Source: Bacteroidales bacterium
GTDB lineage: Bacteria > Bacteroidota > Bacteroidia > Bacteroidales > P3
DNA: 51,842 nucleotides
Assembly (NCBI GenBank): GCA_017448185.1
Contig: JAFSLX010000055.1
Coordinates: 1-51,842, forward strand
Direction: 5' to 3'
The notes beneath the pieces are model-generated. The model was not told the origin of the DNA, did no database searches, and saw only the letters and a program-made list of their open reading frames with translations. Below, in pieces: positions 38,740 to 47,047 of the stretch; positions within the stretch are counted from its first letter, which is position 1; each line of letters opens with the position of its first letter. A program made the position numbers and the translations under genes.

Positions 38740-39725
38740 CAGCTCATACTCTGGTTATCCTGACGTGCCGCCTCAAGCACCTCCTCGTATTCGGCGGGGG
38801 TCAGGTCGTTGAAGAAATAATATACAGGGTCGACTTTCTTGCCGTTGAGAATCACCTCGTAGTGCAGATGCGAACCCGACGACATACCCGAACTGCCCAC
38901 GGTACCAATCTGTTCGCCACGCTTCACACGCTGTCCCGGACGCACCGATACCGAAGCCATGTGGGCATAAAGGGTCTGAAAACCGAATCCATGGTCAATC
39001 ATCGCCACCACACCGTAGCCGGCATAGCCCTCGGCATTACGCGTGGCCACACGCACCACACCGTCGCCCGTGGCATAGACCGGCGTACCCTGACGGGCTG
39101 TCATATCGATACCGGCATGCAGACGGCGATAGCGCAATATGGGATGGAATCGCATACCGAAACCACTCACCACCTTGCACTTGTTCTTGGCCACCGGCAT
39201 GATGGCCGGCATGGCGGCGAGGCGGTCGTTCTTGCGGCGGGCAAGACTGTAAATCTCGTCAAGCGAACACGATTCGACATAGAGGCGCTTGGTCAGGTCG
39301 TCGACCCGCTCGGTGGTTGAGCGCAGCAACTGGCCGGTGGCATCGTTGCCAAACTCGGCATAGCGCTCTACGCCGCCTATACCGCTGCGACGGCGCTCCT
39401 GACCGATAGGTTCGCTCTCAAAAATGGTGCGGTAGACCACATCGTCGCGCTCCTCAAGGTCTTCAAGCACATGCTCGGCACGGGTCACACGCTCGTTCAG
39501 CAAACGTGTCTGGTGCTTGTATTGTGCCACTTCGCGCCGCAGCACACGCTCCTTGGGCGAATCCATGAACTGCAACGCCACCACCACTATCACCACGCCC
39601 AGCACTACGCCGAACAGCACATTGAAGCTGATGCGGCGCACACGTTCGCGCAGCGAAACGAACACCTTCTCATACTTCAGCGTATGAGGGTTGAACCGGT
39701 AGGTATGGCGTTGCCTCTTTTTCAT
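38739..39725 (-). CDS. M23 family peptidase, membrane-anchored
   Basis: This is a probable cell-wall endopeptidase or activator, 328 aa. An N-terminal positively charged cytoplasmic stretch (residues 1-32) precedes one membrane helix (about 33-52), then a coiled coil (about 58-95), and finally a LytM domain. The zinc site is complete: HPILRYRRLHAGIDM gives the HxxxD motif, and HLHYEV the HxH. GMRFHP and QIGTVGSSGMSSG are also typical. The plan resembles Bacteroidota MepM-like proteins that act in peptidoglycan remodelling, with the coiled coil as a possible regulator. It lies between the unknown gene and ispH, with 3 nt and a one-base overlap. Confidence 0.9.
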   Translation of the reverse strand: MKKRQRHTYRFNPHTLKYEKVFVSLRERVRRISFNVLFGVVLGVVIVVVALQFMDSPKERVLRREVAQYKHQTRLLNERVTRAEHVLEDLEERDDVVYRTIFESEPIGQERRRSGIGGVERYAEFGNDATGQLLRSTTERVDDLTKRLYVESCSLDEIYSLARRKNDRLAAMPAIMPVAKNKCKVVSGFGMRFHPILRYRRLHAGIDMTARQGTPVYATGDGVVRVATRNAEGYAGYGVVAMIDHGFGFQTLYAHMASVSVRPGQRVKRGEQIGTVGSSGMSSGSHLHYEVILNGKKVDPVYYFFNDLTPAEYEEVLEAARQDNQSMS

Positions 39726-39728
39726 CCT

Positions 39729-40697
39729 TTATTGCAGCGATCTCAAATGGTCGTAGGCACCGACAAAGTGCATAATCGGCGTCACATGGTTGAAGTACCA
39801 AGTCTGTCCCAATTCCGGTATACTCAGCATGCTGGCTGCGTCGCCGAGGTACGAGGTAAGCGTCTCGACCGTCTCCTCGATGGCCATCTCCTGACAAATA
39901 AAAGCGAGGTCTTTCAGGGGATGCACGTCGAAGTCGACTGAACTGCGGGCTGCAATCATGCAGGTGGGCAGCAGGTAGTACTGCACACCGTTCGAGTCGC
40001 GCATCAACGGCAGGAAGGTATCGGCATGGATAAAGTCGAAGATGCCGAAGTCGAAGAACACCTGCTGGTATTTCGTGCTCTTGGCCTCGTTGTGATGCCA
40101 TGTGCGGCGGCAGTTGGCCACCTTGCGGAACGCCTCAACCACCTCGAGCCAAGCCGTATAGACCTCGGGCGAACACATGTTCTTCACATCGAGCTGCACC
40201 GACTTCATGTCGTGCTCAAGCTGTCTGATTTTATGCTTATGGTGGCTGATGACGCTAACCATGAACTTGTTGTGATGGTGGCCCATCTTGTCCTTGATGG
40301 CACGGATAATGCGCTCGACGCGCTCCTCGACACGGCCTACAGCCAACGCATTGACATAGCAGTCAAGTATCTGGCGCTTCACCGGGTCGGTGGCGGCAGC
40401 CAAGGCGGCACGGGCACGATTCTGCTCACGCTCATAGTTGGGCTCGCGGTTGAACAGCAATTTCCAATAGGTCGGGTGCTGGTCGGCCACACGGTCGCGC
40501 ACAAACTCGTGGTAGCTATGGCTCTCGCTGCTGCGCTCGATAAAGCCGGTGCCGGGGGTGCCGTCGCAAAGATAGCGGCGACCATAAGCGCTCTCGTCGC
40601 TCGACTCGCGCACACCGAAGTCGGTGTAGAAGAAGTGGTTCGACATCATCACAGCCAAACCTTGCGTCACTTTGACTCTACGATATGGTACTATCAT
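39729..40697 (-). CDS. Conserved-looking protein of unknown function in the polA operon
   Basis: This 322 aa protein is one I do not recognise. It has no signal peptide or membrane helix. Visible features are a strand-rich N terminus (MIVPYRRVKVTQGLAVMMS), a SESHSYHEFVRDRVADQHP stretch, a helical middle with many His (MGHHHNKFM, SHHKHKIRQLEHDM), and a C-terminal part with FDFGIFDFIHADTF and WYFNHVTPIMHFVG. The start at 40697 is chosen since the earlier Met at 40721 would overlap lpd. The place between lpd and an M23 peptidase, in an operon with replication and cell-wall genes, suggests housekeeping work, but no function can be given. Confidence 0.75.
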   Translation of the reverse strand: MIVPYRRVKVTQGLAVMMSNHFFYTDFGVRESSDESAYGRRYLCDGTPGTGFIERSSESHSYHEFVRDRVADQHPTYWKLLFNREPNYEREQNRARAALAAATDPVKRQILDCYVNALAVGRVEERVERIIRAIKDKMGHHHNKFMVSVISHHKHKIRQLEHDMKSVQLDVKNMCSPEVYTAWLEVVEAFRKVANCRRTWHHNEAKSTKYQQVFFDFGIFDFIHADTFLPLMRDSNGVQYYLLPTCMIAARSSVDFDVHPLKDLAFICQEMAIEETVETLTSYLGDAASMLSIPELGQTWYFNHVTPIMHFVGAYDHLRSLQ

Positions 40698-40717
40698 TTT
40701 TCTTGCTTTTAAAAAGT

Positions 40718-42097
40718 TCAACCATGCACAGCCTCGCCATGGGCGGCTTCGAGGGCTTCCATGACCCCTTCGCTCATGGTGGGGTGCGGGTGGATGGCCT
40801 GGGCCACCTGACGGGCAGTGAGGCCCTGCTCACGGGCAGCCACAATCTCGGCAATCATCTCGGTGACATTGTCGCCGCAGAGATGGCAGCCAAGGATAAG
40901 GTCGGTCTTGGCATCGACCACCACCTTGACGAAACCGTCGGTGTTGCCGGCTGCCGTGGCCTTGCCGCTGGCCTTGAAGAAGAACTTGCCCACCTTCACC
41001 TCATAGCCGGCGTCGACAGCCTTCTTCTCGGTCAGACCCACACTGGCCACCTCGGGCACCGTGTAGGTGCAACCGGGCACGTTAGCATAGTTCACCTTCA
41101 CGGCCTCGCCTTTGGCGATATGCTCTACACAGCAGATGGCTTCCTTCGAGGCCACATGTGCCAGCGCCGGGCCATGCACCACGTCGCCGATGGCATAGTA
41201 GCCGGGCACATTGGTGCAATAGTAGTCGTCCACCTCAATCTTGCCACGCTCGTATTTGATGCCGGTTTCGTCGAGGCCGAGGTTCTCGAGGTTGGTCACC
41301 ACACCCACGGCGCTCAGCACCACGTCGACGTCGACAACAGTTTCGGTGTTCTTTTTCAGGTCCTTGACGGTGACATGGCACACATCGCCCTCGATGTCGA
41401 CCTTCTCGACCGAACAGCTGGGCATCACCTTCATGCCCATCTTGCGGAAGCTGCGGCTCATCTGGGCAGCCACCTCCTCGTCCTCGTTGGGCAGAATCTG
41501 CGGCATGAACTCGACCAGCGTCACCTGCGTGCCGATGCTCTGGTAGAAGTAGGCGAACTCCGAGCCGATGGCACCGCTGCCGCACACCAGCAGGCGCTGG
41601 GGCTGCTCACGGAGCGTCATGGCCTCGCGGTAGCCGATGATGCGCTTGCCGTCCTGCGGCATCGAGGGCATCACACGACTGCGAGCACCGGTGGCGATAA
41701 TGATGTGGTCGGCCTCATACTCCGTGCCGTCCACATTGACGATATGGTTCGGGCAGACCTTGGCCGTGCCCATGATAACATCGACGTTGTTCTTTTTCAG
41801 CAGGAACTCGACCCCCTTGTTCATCGTCGAGGCCACACCGCGGCTGCGGTCGACCATCGCGTTGAGGTCGGCCTCGACTGCATCGACCTTCACACCGTAG
41901 TTGGCGGCATGCTTGGCGTAGTTGTAGGCCTGTGCACTCTTCATCAGAGCCTTGGTGGGGATACAGCCCCAGTTGAGGCAGATGCCTCCGAGGTTTTCGC
42001 GCTCGACAACAGCGGTTTTCAGGCCCAACTGGGCACCCTTGACAGCAGCCACATAGCCTCCGGGGCCGCTGCCTATCACAATCAAGTCGTATTTCAT
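40718..42097 (-). CDS. lpdA: Dihydrolipoyl dehydrogenase (E3)
   Basis: This FAD enzyme reoxidises the dihydrolipoyl groups of 2-oxoacid dehydrogenase complexes or the glycine cleavage H protein. The 459 aa sequence has the N-terminal FAD motif GSGPGGYVAA (residues 9-18), the redox pair Cys40 and Cys45 in GGICLNWGC, an NAD-binding motif in CGSGAIGSEFA, and the C-terminal active-site HPHPTMSE. No E1, E2 or gcv gene is nearby, so its partner complex is not shown. It is the first gene of the long minus-strand operon and has a consensus promoter. Confidence 0.93.
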   Translation of the reverse strand: MKYDLIVIGSGPGGYVAAVKGAQLGLKTAVVERENLGGICLNWGCIPTKALMKSAQAYNYAKHAANYGVKVDAVEADLNAMVDRSRGVASTMNKGVEFLLKKNNVDVIMGTAKVCPNHIVNVDGTEYEADHIIIATGARSRVMPSMPQDGKRIIGYREAMTLREQPQRLLVCGSGAIGSEFAYFYQSIGTQVTLVEFMPQILPNEDEEVAAQMSRSFRKMGMKVMPSCSVEKVDIEGDVCHVTVKDLKKNTETVVDVDVVLSAVGVVTNLENLGLDETGIKYERGKIEVDDYYCTNVPGYYAIGDVVHGPALAHVASKEAICCVEHIAKGEAVKVNYANVPGCTYTVPEVASVGLTEKKAVDAGYEVKVGKFFFKASGKATAAGNTDGFVKVVVDAKTDLILGCHLCGDNVTEMIAEIVAAREQGLTARQVAQAIHPHPTMSEGVMEALEAAHGEAVHG

Positions 42098-42139
42098 ATC
42101 TTTTGAATGTTTAATTATTATTCTAATAAAAATGAAATG

Positions 42140-42171
42140 CAAAATTACGAAAAATATGTCACACTGCCAAA
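42140..42171 (-). promoter_or_regulatory. Promoter of the lpd-to-polA operon
   Basis: On the minus strand TTTG (42168-42171) and TAATTTTG (42140-42147) are 20 nt apart, 43 nt before the lpdA start codon. Confidence 0.7.
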
Positions 42172-42240
42172 AAAAATATCCTCTGTCAACGCTTAAGCCG
42201 TCGAAATCAAGCAAGAAAAAATATCCACAGCCTCCGGGCC

Positions 42241-42344
42241 TGTTGGCCGCTCGTTGTTCAGTCGTTGTTCAGTCGTTGTTCAGTGAATGACTGAACAACG
42301 ACTGAACATCAACTGAACATCAACTGAACATCAACTGGCCAGCA
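42241..42344. repeat. 11-bp-unit palindromic element, copy 4 (4+5 units)
   Basis: The left arm is an outer TGTTGGCCGCT plus three CGTTGTTCAGT units; the loop is GAATG; the right arm is ACTGAACAACG, three ACTGAACATCA and an outer ACTGGCCAGCA. It is the largest copy (104 bp). The three changed right units are identical to one another, which shows local unit duplication after the change. It lies at the left border of the candidate origin. Confidence 0.85.
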
Positions 42345-42982
42345 ACAGCACCGAACCCGTTTAGGCCCTACATATCAACACATTACGATATTTTTTAACA
42401 AAATTAGTATTGTAGGTCAGCAGCTTAGGTGTTTTTTGAGCAAAAGAGAGCCGCCGATACCATTTTTTCAAAAGCGACAAAGCGTCCGATTGACCTTATT
42501 TTTTCCACCGCCAAAGGTGCATAACTTGGAAAGACTATTGAAAAATAGCCCCTTAGCAAAACGGGGCGGAAAAAAGCGTTTTAATTTACAAAATATTACA
42601 TAAAAGTCCATGTAACACAACAAGTTGCGAAAGTTATTCCATGGCAACTGATTCGTTTACAAACCAATTGTGATTTATCAACAGAAATGGGTGCAAAAAT
42701 TGAATCCGAAAGAAAAAAATTTTAAAAATCGAAAAAAAATCGTTATATTAAAAGACCCGGGAAAATGTTAAAAAATCAAATTTTGTGTTTGAAATTAGTG
42801 ATTTATGAAAATGGGGCAAAAAGGGAGGGTCGAAAAAATCGAGAAGTCTTTACTAAACTTGTTGGAATAATGCAAATTTTTTTTTTCAAATCCATGTTCA
42901 AAAATTGGTAGATATTTGCAAACAGAGAAAAAACGCAGGGAGTCTGCGTAAGTGATTGAAAAACGAGAATAGAACAAACGAT
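42345..42982. other. AT-rich gap upstream of dnaA, candidate replication origin
   Basis: The gap holds no gene. It is AT-rich with long A and T runs (42715-42780, 42870-42890). Near-match DnaA boxes are TTATCAACA at 42675-42683 and the inverse GGTGCATAA at 42517-42525; another, ATATCCACA, lies at 42221-42229, left of the palindromic element. No perfect TTATCCACA is seen. All genes from 19 kb to the gap are on the minus strand and all from the gap to 48.7 kb on the plus strand, as expected around an origin. A GATATTTG box at 42911-42918 may drive dnaA. Confidence 0.45.
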
Positions 42983-44434
42983 ATGATTGAGGAAGATTAC
43001 AAGAAGGTTTGGGCAGAATGCCTGGAAGTGATAAAAGACACCCTTGGACCGGAAAACAAGTCGGTGTTCGATACATGGTTTGTGCCTATCGTGCCGCTGC
43101 AGCTCGAAGGAAGCACGCTGATCGTGCAGGTGCCGAGCCCCTTCTTCTACGAATGGATCGAGGAGCATTATATCGACCTGCTGAAACGCGTCATCCGTAT
43201 GCAGCTGGGGCCGAAGGGGATGCTGAAATACAGCATCGTGATGGACCAGACCATCCCCACCGAGCCGCTGCGCACCACGCTGCCGTCGAACAGCCGCCGC
43301 TCGGTGCAGAACCCGCTGACCGACATGCCTATTAATATAAATAAGGATAACGCGCGCGAGCTGCCGAATCCCTTCGTCATCCCCGGCATCCAGAAGACCC
43401 GTGTACATTCGCAGCTGAGTCCCAACTACACGCTGGAGAACTTCGTGGAGGGCGACTGCAACCGTCTGGCCCGCTCGGCCGGTTATGCCGTGGCCGAGAA
43501 GCCCGGTACCACCAGTTTCAACCCCCTATTGCTGCATAGCAACGTGGGCCTCGGAAAAACCCATCTAGCCAATGCCATCGGATTGAAGACCAAGGAACTG
43601 CACCCCGACAAGACCGTGCTCTACGTCACCAGTGAACAGTTCATGGCCCAATATGCCGAAGCCGGCCGCACGGGTACCACCAATGACTTCATCCACTTCT
43701 ATGAGCAGATAGATGTCCTTATCGTCGACGACATCCAGTTCTGGTCGGGCAAGGGACAGAAGACTCAGGAGGCTTTCTTCCATATCTTCAATTACCTGCA
43801 TCAGCGCAACTGTCAGATCATCATCACCTCCGACAAAGCCCCCGGCGAGCTTCAGGGTCTCGAACCCCGTCTGCTCAGCCGCCTCAAATGGGGTCTCAAC
43901 GCCGACCTGCAAGCTCCCGACGTGGAGACACGCAAGGCCATTCTGCGCCAAAAACTGCAGAACGACGGCATCGAGATGAGCGAAGATGTCATTGAGTACA
44001 TCGCCTATAATATTAATACGAACGTGCGCGAACTCGAGGGCGCCCTCATCTCCCTCATCGCACAGAGCTCGCTGAACCGCAAACAGATCACTCTTGAACT
44101 CACCAAACAGATGATTGACAAGTACGTGCAGAGCAGCACGCGCGAAATCACCATCGACTACATCCAGAAAGTGGTGTGCGACAGCCTCGACCTGCCGGTG
44201 GAGAGCATCCAGCAGATGTCGCGCAAGCGCGAGATTGTGCAGGCCCGCCAGCTGAGCATGTACTTTGCCAAGAAGATTACCAAGTCGAGCCTCGCCGTCA
44301 TCGGCATGCAGTGCGGCAACAAGGACCACGCCACCGTACTCCACGCCTGCAAGACCATCGAGAACCTGCGCCAGACCGACCGCTACATCCGCAACCTGGT
44401 CGACGAGCTCGAGAAGAAGTTCAAAGAAGCATGA
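42983..44434 (+). CDS. dnaA: Chromosomal replication initiator DnaA
   Basis: DnaA binds origin boxes and opens the duplex in its ATP form. The 483 aa product has domain I (VWAECLEVIKDTLG and TWFVPIVPL), a linker, an AAA+ domain with Walker A SNVGLGKTH, Walker B VLIVDDIQFW and the sensor stretch RLLSRLKWGL, and domain IV with the DNA-recognition motif GNKDHATVLHACKTI. The ATG at 42983 is preferred; the frame runs upstream to a TTG at 42956. Its stop overlaps the flavin reductase start by 4 nt (ATGA). Confidence 0.97.
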   Translation: MIEEDYKKVWAECLEVIKDTLGPENKSVFDTWFVPIVPLQLEGSTLIVQVPSPFFYEWIEEHYIDLLKRVIRMQLGPKGMLKYSIVMDQTIPTEPLRTTLPSNSRRSVQNPLTDMPININKDNARELPNPFVIPGIQKTRVHSQLSPNYTLENFVEGDCNRLARSAGYAVAEKPGTTSFNPLLLHSNVGLGKTHLANAIGLKTKELHPDKTVLYVTSEQFMAQYAEAGRTGTTNDFIHFYEQIDVLIVDDIQFWSGKGQKTQEAFFHIFNYLHQRNCQIIITSDKAPGELQGLEPRLLSRLKWGLNADLQAPDVETRKAILRQKLQNDGIEMSEDVIEYIAYNINTNVRELEGALISLIAQSSLNRKQITLELTKQMIDKYVQSSTREITIDYIQKVVCDSLDLPVESIQQMSRKREIVQARQLSMYFAKKITKSSLAVIGMQCGNKDHATVLHACKTIENLRQTDRYIRNLVDELEKKFKEA

Positions 44435-44997
44435 AGACAGCATTCAAGCCGGGCACAATGATATACCCGCTGCCGGCCGTCATGGTCAGCTGCGGCGACA
44501 GCCCCGAGAACTACAATATCATCACCATCGCATGGACGGGCACTATCTGCAGTGACCCGCCCATGTGCTATATCAGCGTCCGTCCCAACCGCCACAGCCA
44601 CGAGCTGATTTCCCGCACCGGCGAGTTTGTCATCAACCTCACCACCGAGGAGTTGGCCCGCGCCACCGACTGGTGCGGCGTGAAGAGCGGCCGCGAATAC
44701 AACAAGTTCCGCGAGATGGGGCTCCACGCCGAACCGGCACAGCTGGTCAAGGCACCCCTCATCAAGGAGAGCCCGCTCAACATCGAGTGCAAGGTGGTGG
44801 AGGTGAAGCGCCTCGGAAGTCACGACATGTTCATCGCCAACGTGGTGGCCATCGACGCCGAGGAGACCCTCATCGACAAAAGCACCGGCCAGTTCCAGCT
44901 CAACCACGCCGGCCCCCTCGCCTACTCCCACGGCAAATACTACGGCCTCGGCGAGAAGCTGGGCGGCTTCGGCTTCAGCGTTAAGAAAAGAAAATAA
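44431..44997 (+). CDS. Flavin reductase-like (FMN-binding split barrel) protein
   Basis: This 188 aa protein has the FMN-binding split-barrel fold. Members reduce flavins with NAD(P)H or act as small flavoproteins. Recognisable parts are MVSCGDSPENYNIITIAWTG, the phosphate-contacting RPNRHSHELI, GEFVINLTTEELA, and the C-terminal HGKYYGLGEKLGGFGFSV. It lacks a C-terminal rubredoxin or Fe site. The start codon overlaps the dnaA stop, so both are translated from one message, although their functions appear unrelated. A strong hairpin follows. Confidence 0.87.
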   Translation: MKTAFKPGTMIYPLPAVMVSCGDSPENYNIITIAWTGTICSDPPMCYISVRPNRHSHELISRTGEFVINLTTEELARATDWCGVKSGREYNKFREMGLHAEPAQLVKAPLIKESPLNIECKVVEVKRLGSHDMFIANVVAIDAEETLIDKSTGQFQLNHAGPLAYSHGKYYGLGEKLGGFGFSVKKRK

Positions 44998-45006
44998 AAG
45001 CGATAC

Positions 45007-45042
45007 ATTGTTCGGGCGTACCCCCGTGTACGCCCGAACAAT
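45007..45042. terminator. Strong hairpin after the dnaA/flavin reductase pair
   Basis: A perfect 15-bp stem (45007-45021 with 45028-45042) and a CCCCGT loop lie 9 nt after the stop codon. No T run follows on the plus strand, so it may attenuate rather than fully stop transcription into the dehydrogenase gene 16 nt further on. Confidence 0.6.
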
Positions 45043-45057
45043 AAAAACCAGAAAACA

Positions 45058-45987
45058 ATGAACATCACCTGCGTAGAATCCCTGGGCATTCCCCAGACCC
45101 GCTTCGAGGAACTCAAGAAGCATTACGCCTCCATGGGGCACACCTTCACCTATTATATGGACCGCAAGGAGGACGAGGCCACGCTCATTGAGCGTATGCA
45201 CGACGCCGACATCGCCGTTATCAGCAACATTAAGCTGTCGGCCAATGTCCTCAGCCAGTGCCCAAAGCTGCGCTACCTCAGCGTGGCCTTCACCGGATTG
45301 GACCATATCGACCTCACATACTGCAAGGAGCATAATATCACCGTGCAGAACGCCGCCGGCTACAGCACCACGGCCGTCAGCGAACTGGCGGTGGGCATGA
45401 TGCTCGACCTGCTGCGCAATATCGTCACTCTTAACGAGAAGATACGCCAAGGCGGCAGCCGCGGCACATTCCTCGGCCGCGAGTTGAGGGGCAAAACCGT
45501 CGGTGTCGTCGGCACCGGCGCCATCGGCACCGCCACCGCACGCCTCCTGGTGGCCTTCGGCGCTAAGGTGATAGCCTACAGCCGAACCGAACGTCCCGAG
45601 GTGAAGGCCATGGGCGTGAAGTATGTGACTCTGGAGGAGCTGCTCAAGGAGAGCGACATCGTCACCCTCCATGTGCCGCTGTGCGACGAGACCCGCGGCC
45701 TCATCGGTGAGCGCGAGCTGGCCCTGATGAAGCCCACGGCCCTCTTGGTCAACACCGCCCGCGGCCCCGTGTGCGACATCGCCGCCGTGGGCCGTGCCCT
45801 CGTCGACGGCACCATTGCCGGCGCCGCCTTCGACGTCTTCGAGCAGGAGCCTCCCCTGCCCGTCGACCACCTGCTGCTCTCCACAGGCCGCTGCCTGACG
45901 ACCCCCCACATCGCCTTCGCCACCGAGGAGAGCTTCGCCGCACGTGCCGACATCGTTTTCGGCCACGTCGACGACTACCTGAAATAA
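45058..45987 (+). CDS. D-2-hydroxyacid dehydrogenase (NAD-dependent)
   Basis: This 309 aa oxidoreductase of the D-isomer 2-hydroxyacid family reduces 2-oxoacids to D-2-hydroxyacids, or the reverse. The NAD motif GTGAIG is at residues 152-157. The catalytic triad is Arg235 (NTARGP), Glu264 (FEQEPP) and His284 (TPHIAF). The substrate loop VAFTGLDHID and the NAAGYST segment are as in hydroxypyruvate/glycerate types, but substrate cannot be assigned safely. It is bounded by hairpins on both sides and has no clear promoter of its own. Confidence 0.9.
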   Translation: MNITCVESLGIPQTRFEELKKHYASMGHTFTYYMDRKEDEATLIERMHDADIAVISNIKLSANVLSQCPKLRYLSVAFTGLDHIDLTYCKEHNITVQNAAGYSTTAVSELAVGMMLDLLRNIVTLNEKIRQGGSRGTFLGRELRGKTVGVVGTGAIGTATARLLVAFGAKVIAYSRTERPEVKAMGVKYVTLEELLKESDIVTLHVPLCDETRGLIGERELALMKPTALLVNTARGPVCDIAAVGRALVDGTIAGAAFDVFEQEPPLPVDHLLLSTGRCLTTPHIAFATEESFAARADIVFGHVDDYLK

Positions 45988-46006
45988 GACAAATATCTAA
46001 ACATAC

Positions 46007-46051
46007 ATTATCCGACATGACGAATATTTTTTGCCATGTCGGATAATTTTT
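46007..46051 (+). terminator. Terminator of the dehydrogenase gene, overlapping the next promoter
   Basis: A 13-bp stem (ATTATCCGACATG, 46007-46019, with 46035-46047) and a following T run lie 20 nt after the stop codon. The loop contains the TTTG box of the toxin-antitoxin promoter, so terminator and promoter share DNA. Confidence 0.8.
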
Positions 46052-46060
46052 GTATCTTTG
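46030..46060 (+). promoter_or_regulatory. Promoter of the toxin-antitoxin pair
   Basis: TTTG (46030-46033), 19 nt, TATCTTTG (46053-46060). The 13-nt arms CCGACATG and CATGTCGG around the first box form an inverted repeat that might also serve as the antitoxin operator. Confidence 0.7.
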
Positions 46061-46095
46061 CAGCCAGAAATCTAACCAACAAAAGCACAAAAACA

Positions 46096-46386
46096 ATGAG
46101 TACCGCGACATTGAACAATCTGCTTGAATACCTCTATGGCACGCTGTCCCGGAGCGATATGCGCTGGGTGGCCGACCACCTGATGGAGCGTGCCAATAGG
46201 GAGGAAGATTACGATCTGAAGCCCTATACTATGGAGGAAATCAACGCCATGCTCGACGCTGCTGAAGCCGATATCGCCGCCGGACGCACCACGCCTCATG
46301 AGGAGTCGATGCGCCAGGCGAGAGAGAGAATAGCCCGCAAAGCCCGCATGGAACGTAAAGAATCCGTAACAGCCGAAGCGGTATGA
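46096..46386 (+). CDS. Antitoxin of a ParE/RelE-type pair
   Basis: This 96 aa protein is encoded directly before the toxin and overlaps it by 4 nt (ATGA), the standard order for type II pairs. The N-terminal part (LNNLLEYLYGTLSRSDMRWVADHL) is predicted helical, and the C-terminal half is strongly charged and helical (EEINAMLDAAEADIAAGRT, ARERIARKARMERK), typical of a flexible toxin-wrapping tail. The sequence does not clearly match Phd, RelB or MazE, so the DNA-binding fold is not assigned. The start at 46096 follows the promoter at 46030-46060; the longer frame to 46036 would begin inside it. Confidence 0.8.
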   Translation: MSTATLNNLLEYLYGTLSRSDMRWVADHLMERANREEDYDLKPYTMEEINAMLDAAEADIAAGRTTPHEESMRQARERIARKARMERKESVTAEAV

Positions 46387-46694
46387 GATACGAATGGACT
46401 GATTACGCCAAAGAGGGGCGGGACCAAATTGCCGACTATATCTACGATCGTTTCGGCGAAAAACGTTCGATGAAGTTTCTCGACGATGTCGATGAGGCTG
46501 TCGACATGATTCTACACCACCCCAGTATCGGCACCGTCGACCCATTGTTTGCCGACCGCTCCGTAACCTACCGCAGCGTTATCGTGGACGGATTGAGCAA
46601 GATGATCTACCGCGTTGAGAACGATGTCATCTATATCGCTGCCATGTGGGACTGCCGTCGGGAACCACAGGTGCAGGCCGAACAAGTAAATTAA
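46383..46694 (+). CDS. ParE/RelE-superfamily toxin
   Basis: This 103 aa protein has the RelE/ParE fold. It starts YEWTDYAKEGRDQIADYIYDRF, followed by a helix pair (AVDMILHHPSIG) and the strands typical of the family: RSVIVDGLSKMIYRVENDVIYIAAMWDCRREP. The end resembles the ParE side, where WD.RR.P is common, but ParE (gyrase poison) and RelE (ribosome-dependent nuclease) cannot be separated here. The antitoxin gene overlaps the start codon. Confidence 0.85.
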   Translation: MRYEWTDYAKEGRDQIADYIYDRFGEKRSMKFLDDVDEAVDMILHHPSIGTVDPLFADRSVTYRSVIVDGLSKMIYRVENDVIYIAAMWDCRREPQVQAEQVN

Positions 46695-47047
46695 CCCTTA
46701 TGCTGCGGCAAAGCGGACATAACTCGCTGATTATTACCTCCCAGTTTGCTGGTCTTGTAAACGGGAAGGGAGGAAACCCTATATTTATTGTTGGACTCTC
46801 ACCACCCTGCTGCCCACCATGGGCGGCGGGGCGGATTTGTTTTATCCCTATTATGAAACGTGGTATGCCGTCGGCTTGGCCGACAACACGAATTGCACGA
46901 ATTAGCACGAATACATTCGTTTGATTAGTGAGATTATTCACTTCGTTTGATTATTTTAAGCGGTGTTCATCACCCTTACAGGGGTCGTGTTCAAAAAAAA
47001 GCACAAAATTCACAAATAATCAATTAACCTTTTAACACTTAAACACA
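46695..47047 (+). other. Non-coding gap and leader before the Big_2 gene
   Basis: No gene and no consensus promoter is seen in these 353 bases. The gap contains CATAACTCGCTGAT (46719-46732) and ACGAATTGCAC (46888-46898), both shared with the leader at 18136-18170, a GTCGGC/GCCGAC hairpin near 46870-46885, and two copies of TTCGTTTGATTA near 46914-46952 around a GTGA/TCAC stem. Confidence 0.4.

Noticed and set aside
40685..42106. 473-codon plus-strand frame opposite lpdA
   Set aside because: The translation is repetitive His/Gly/Leu-rich, while the minus strand encodes a complete dihydrolipoyl dehydrogenase.
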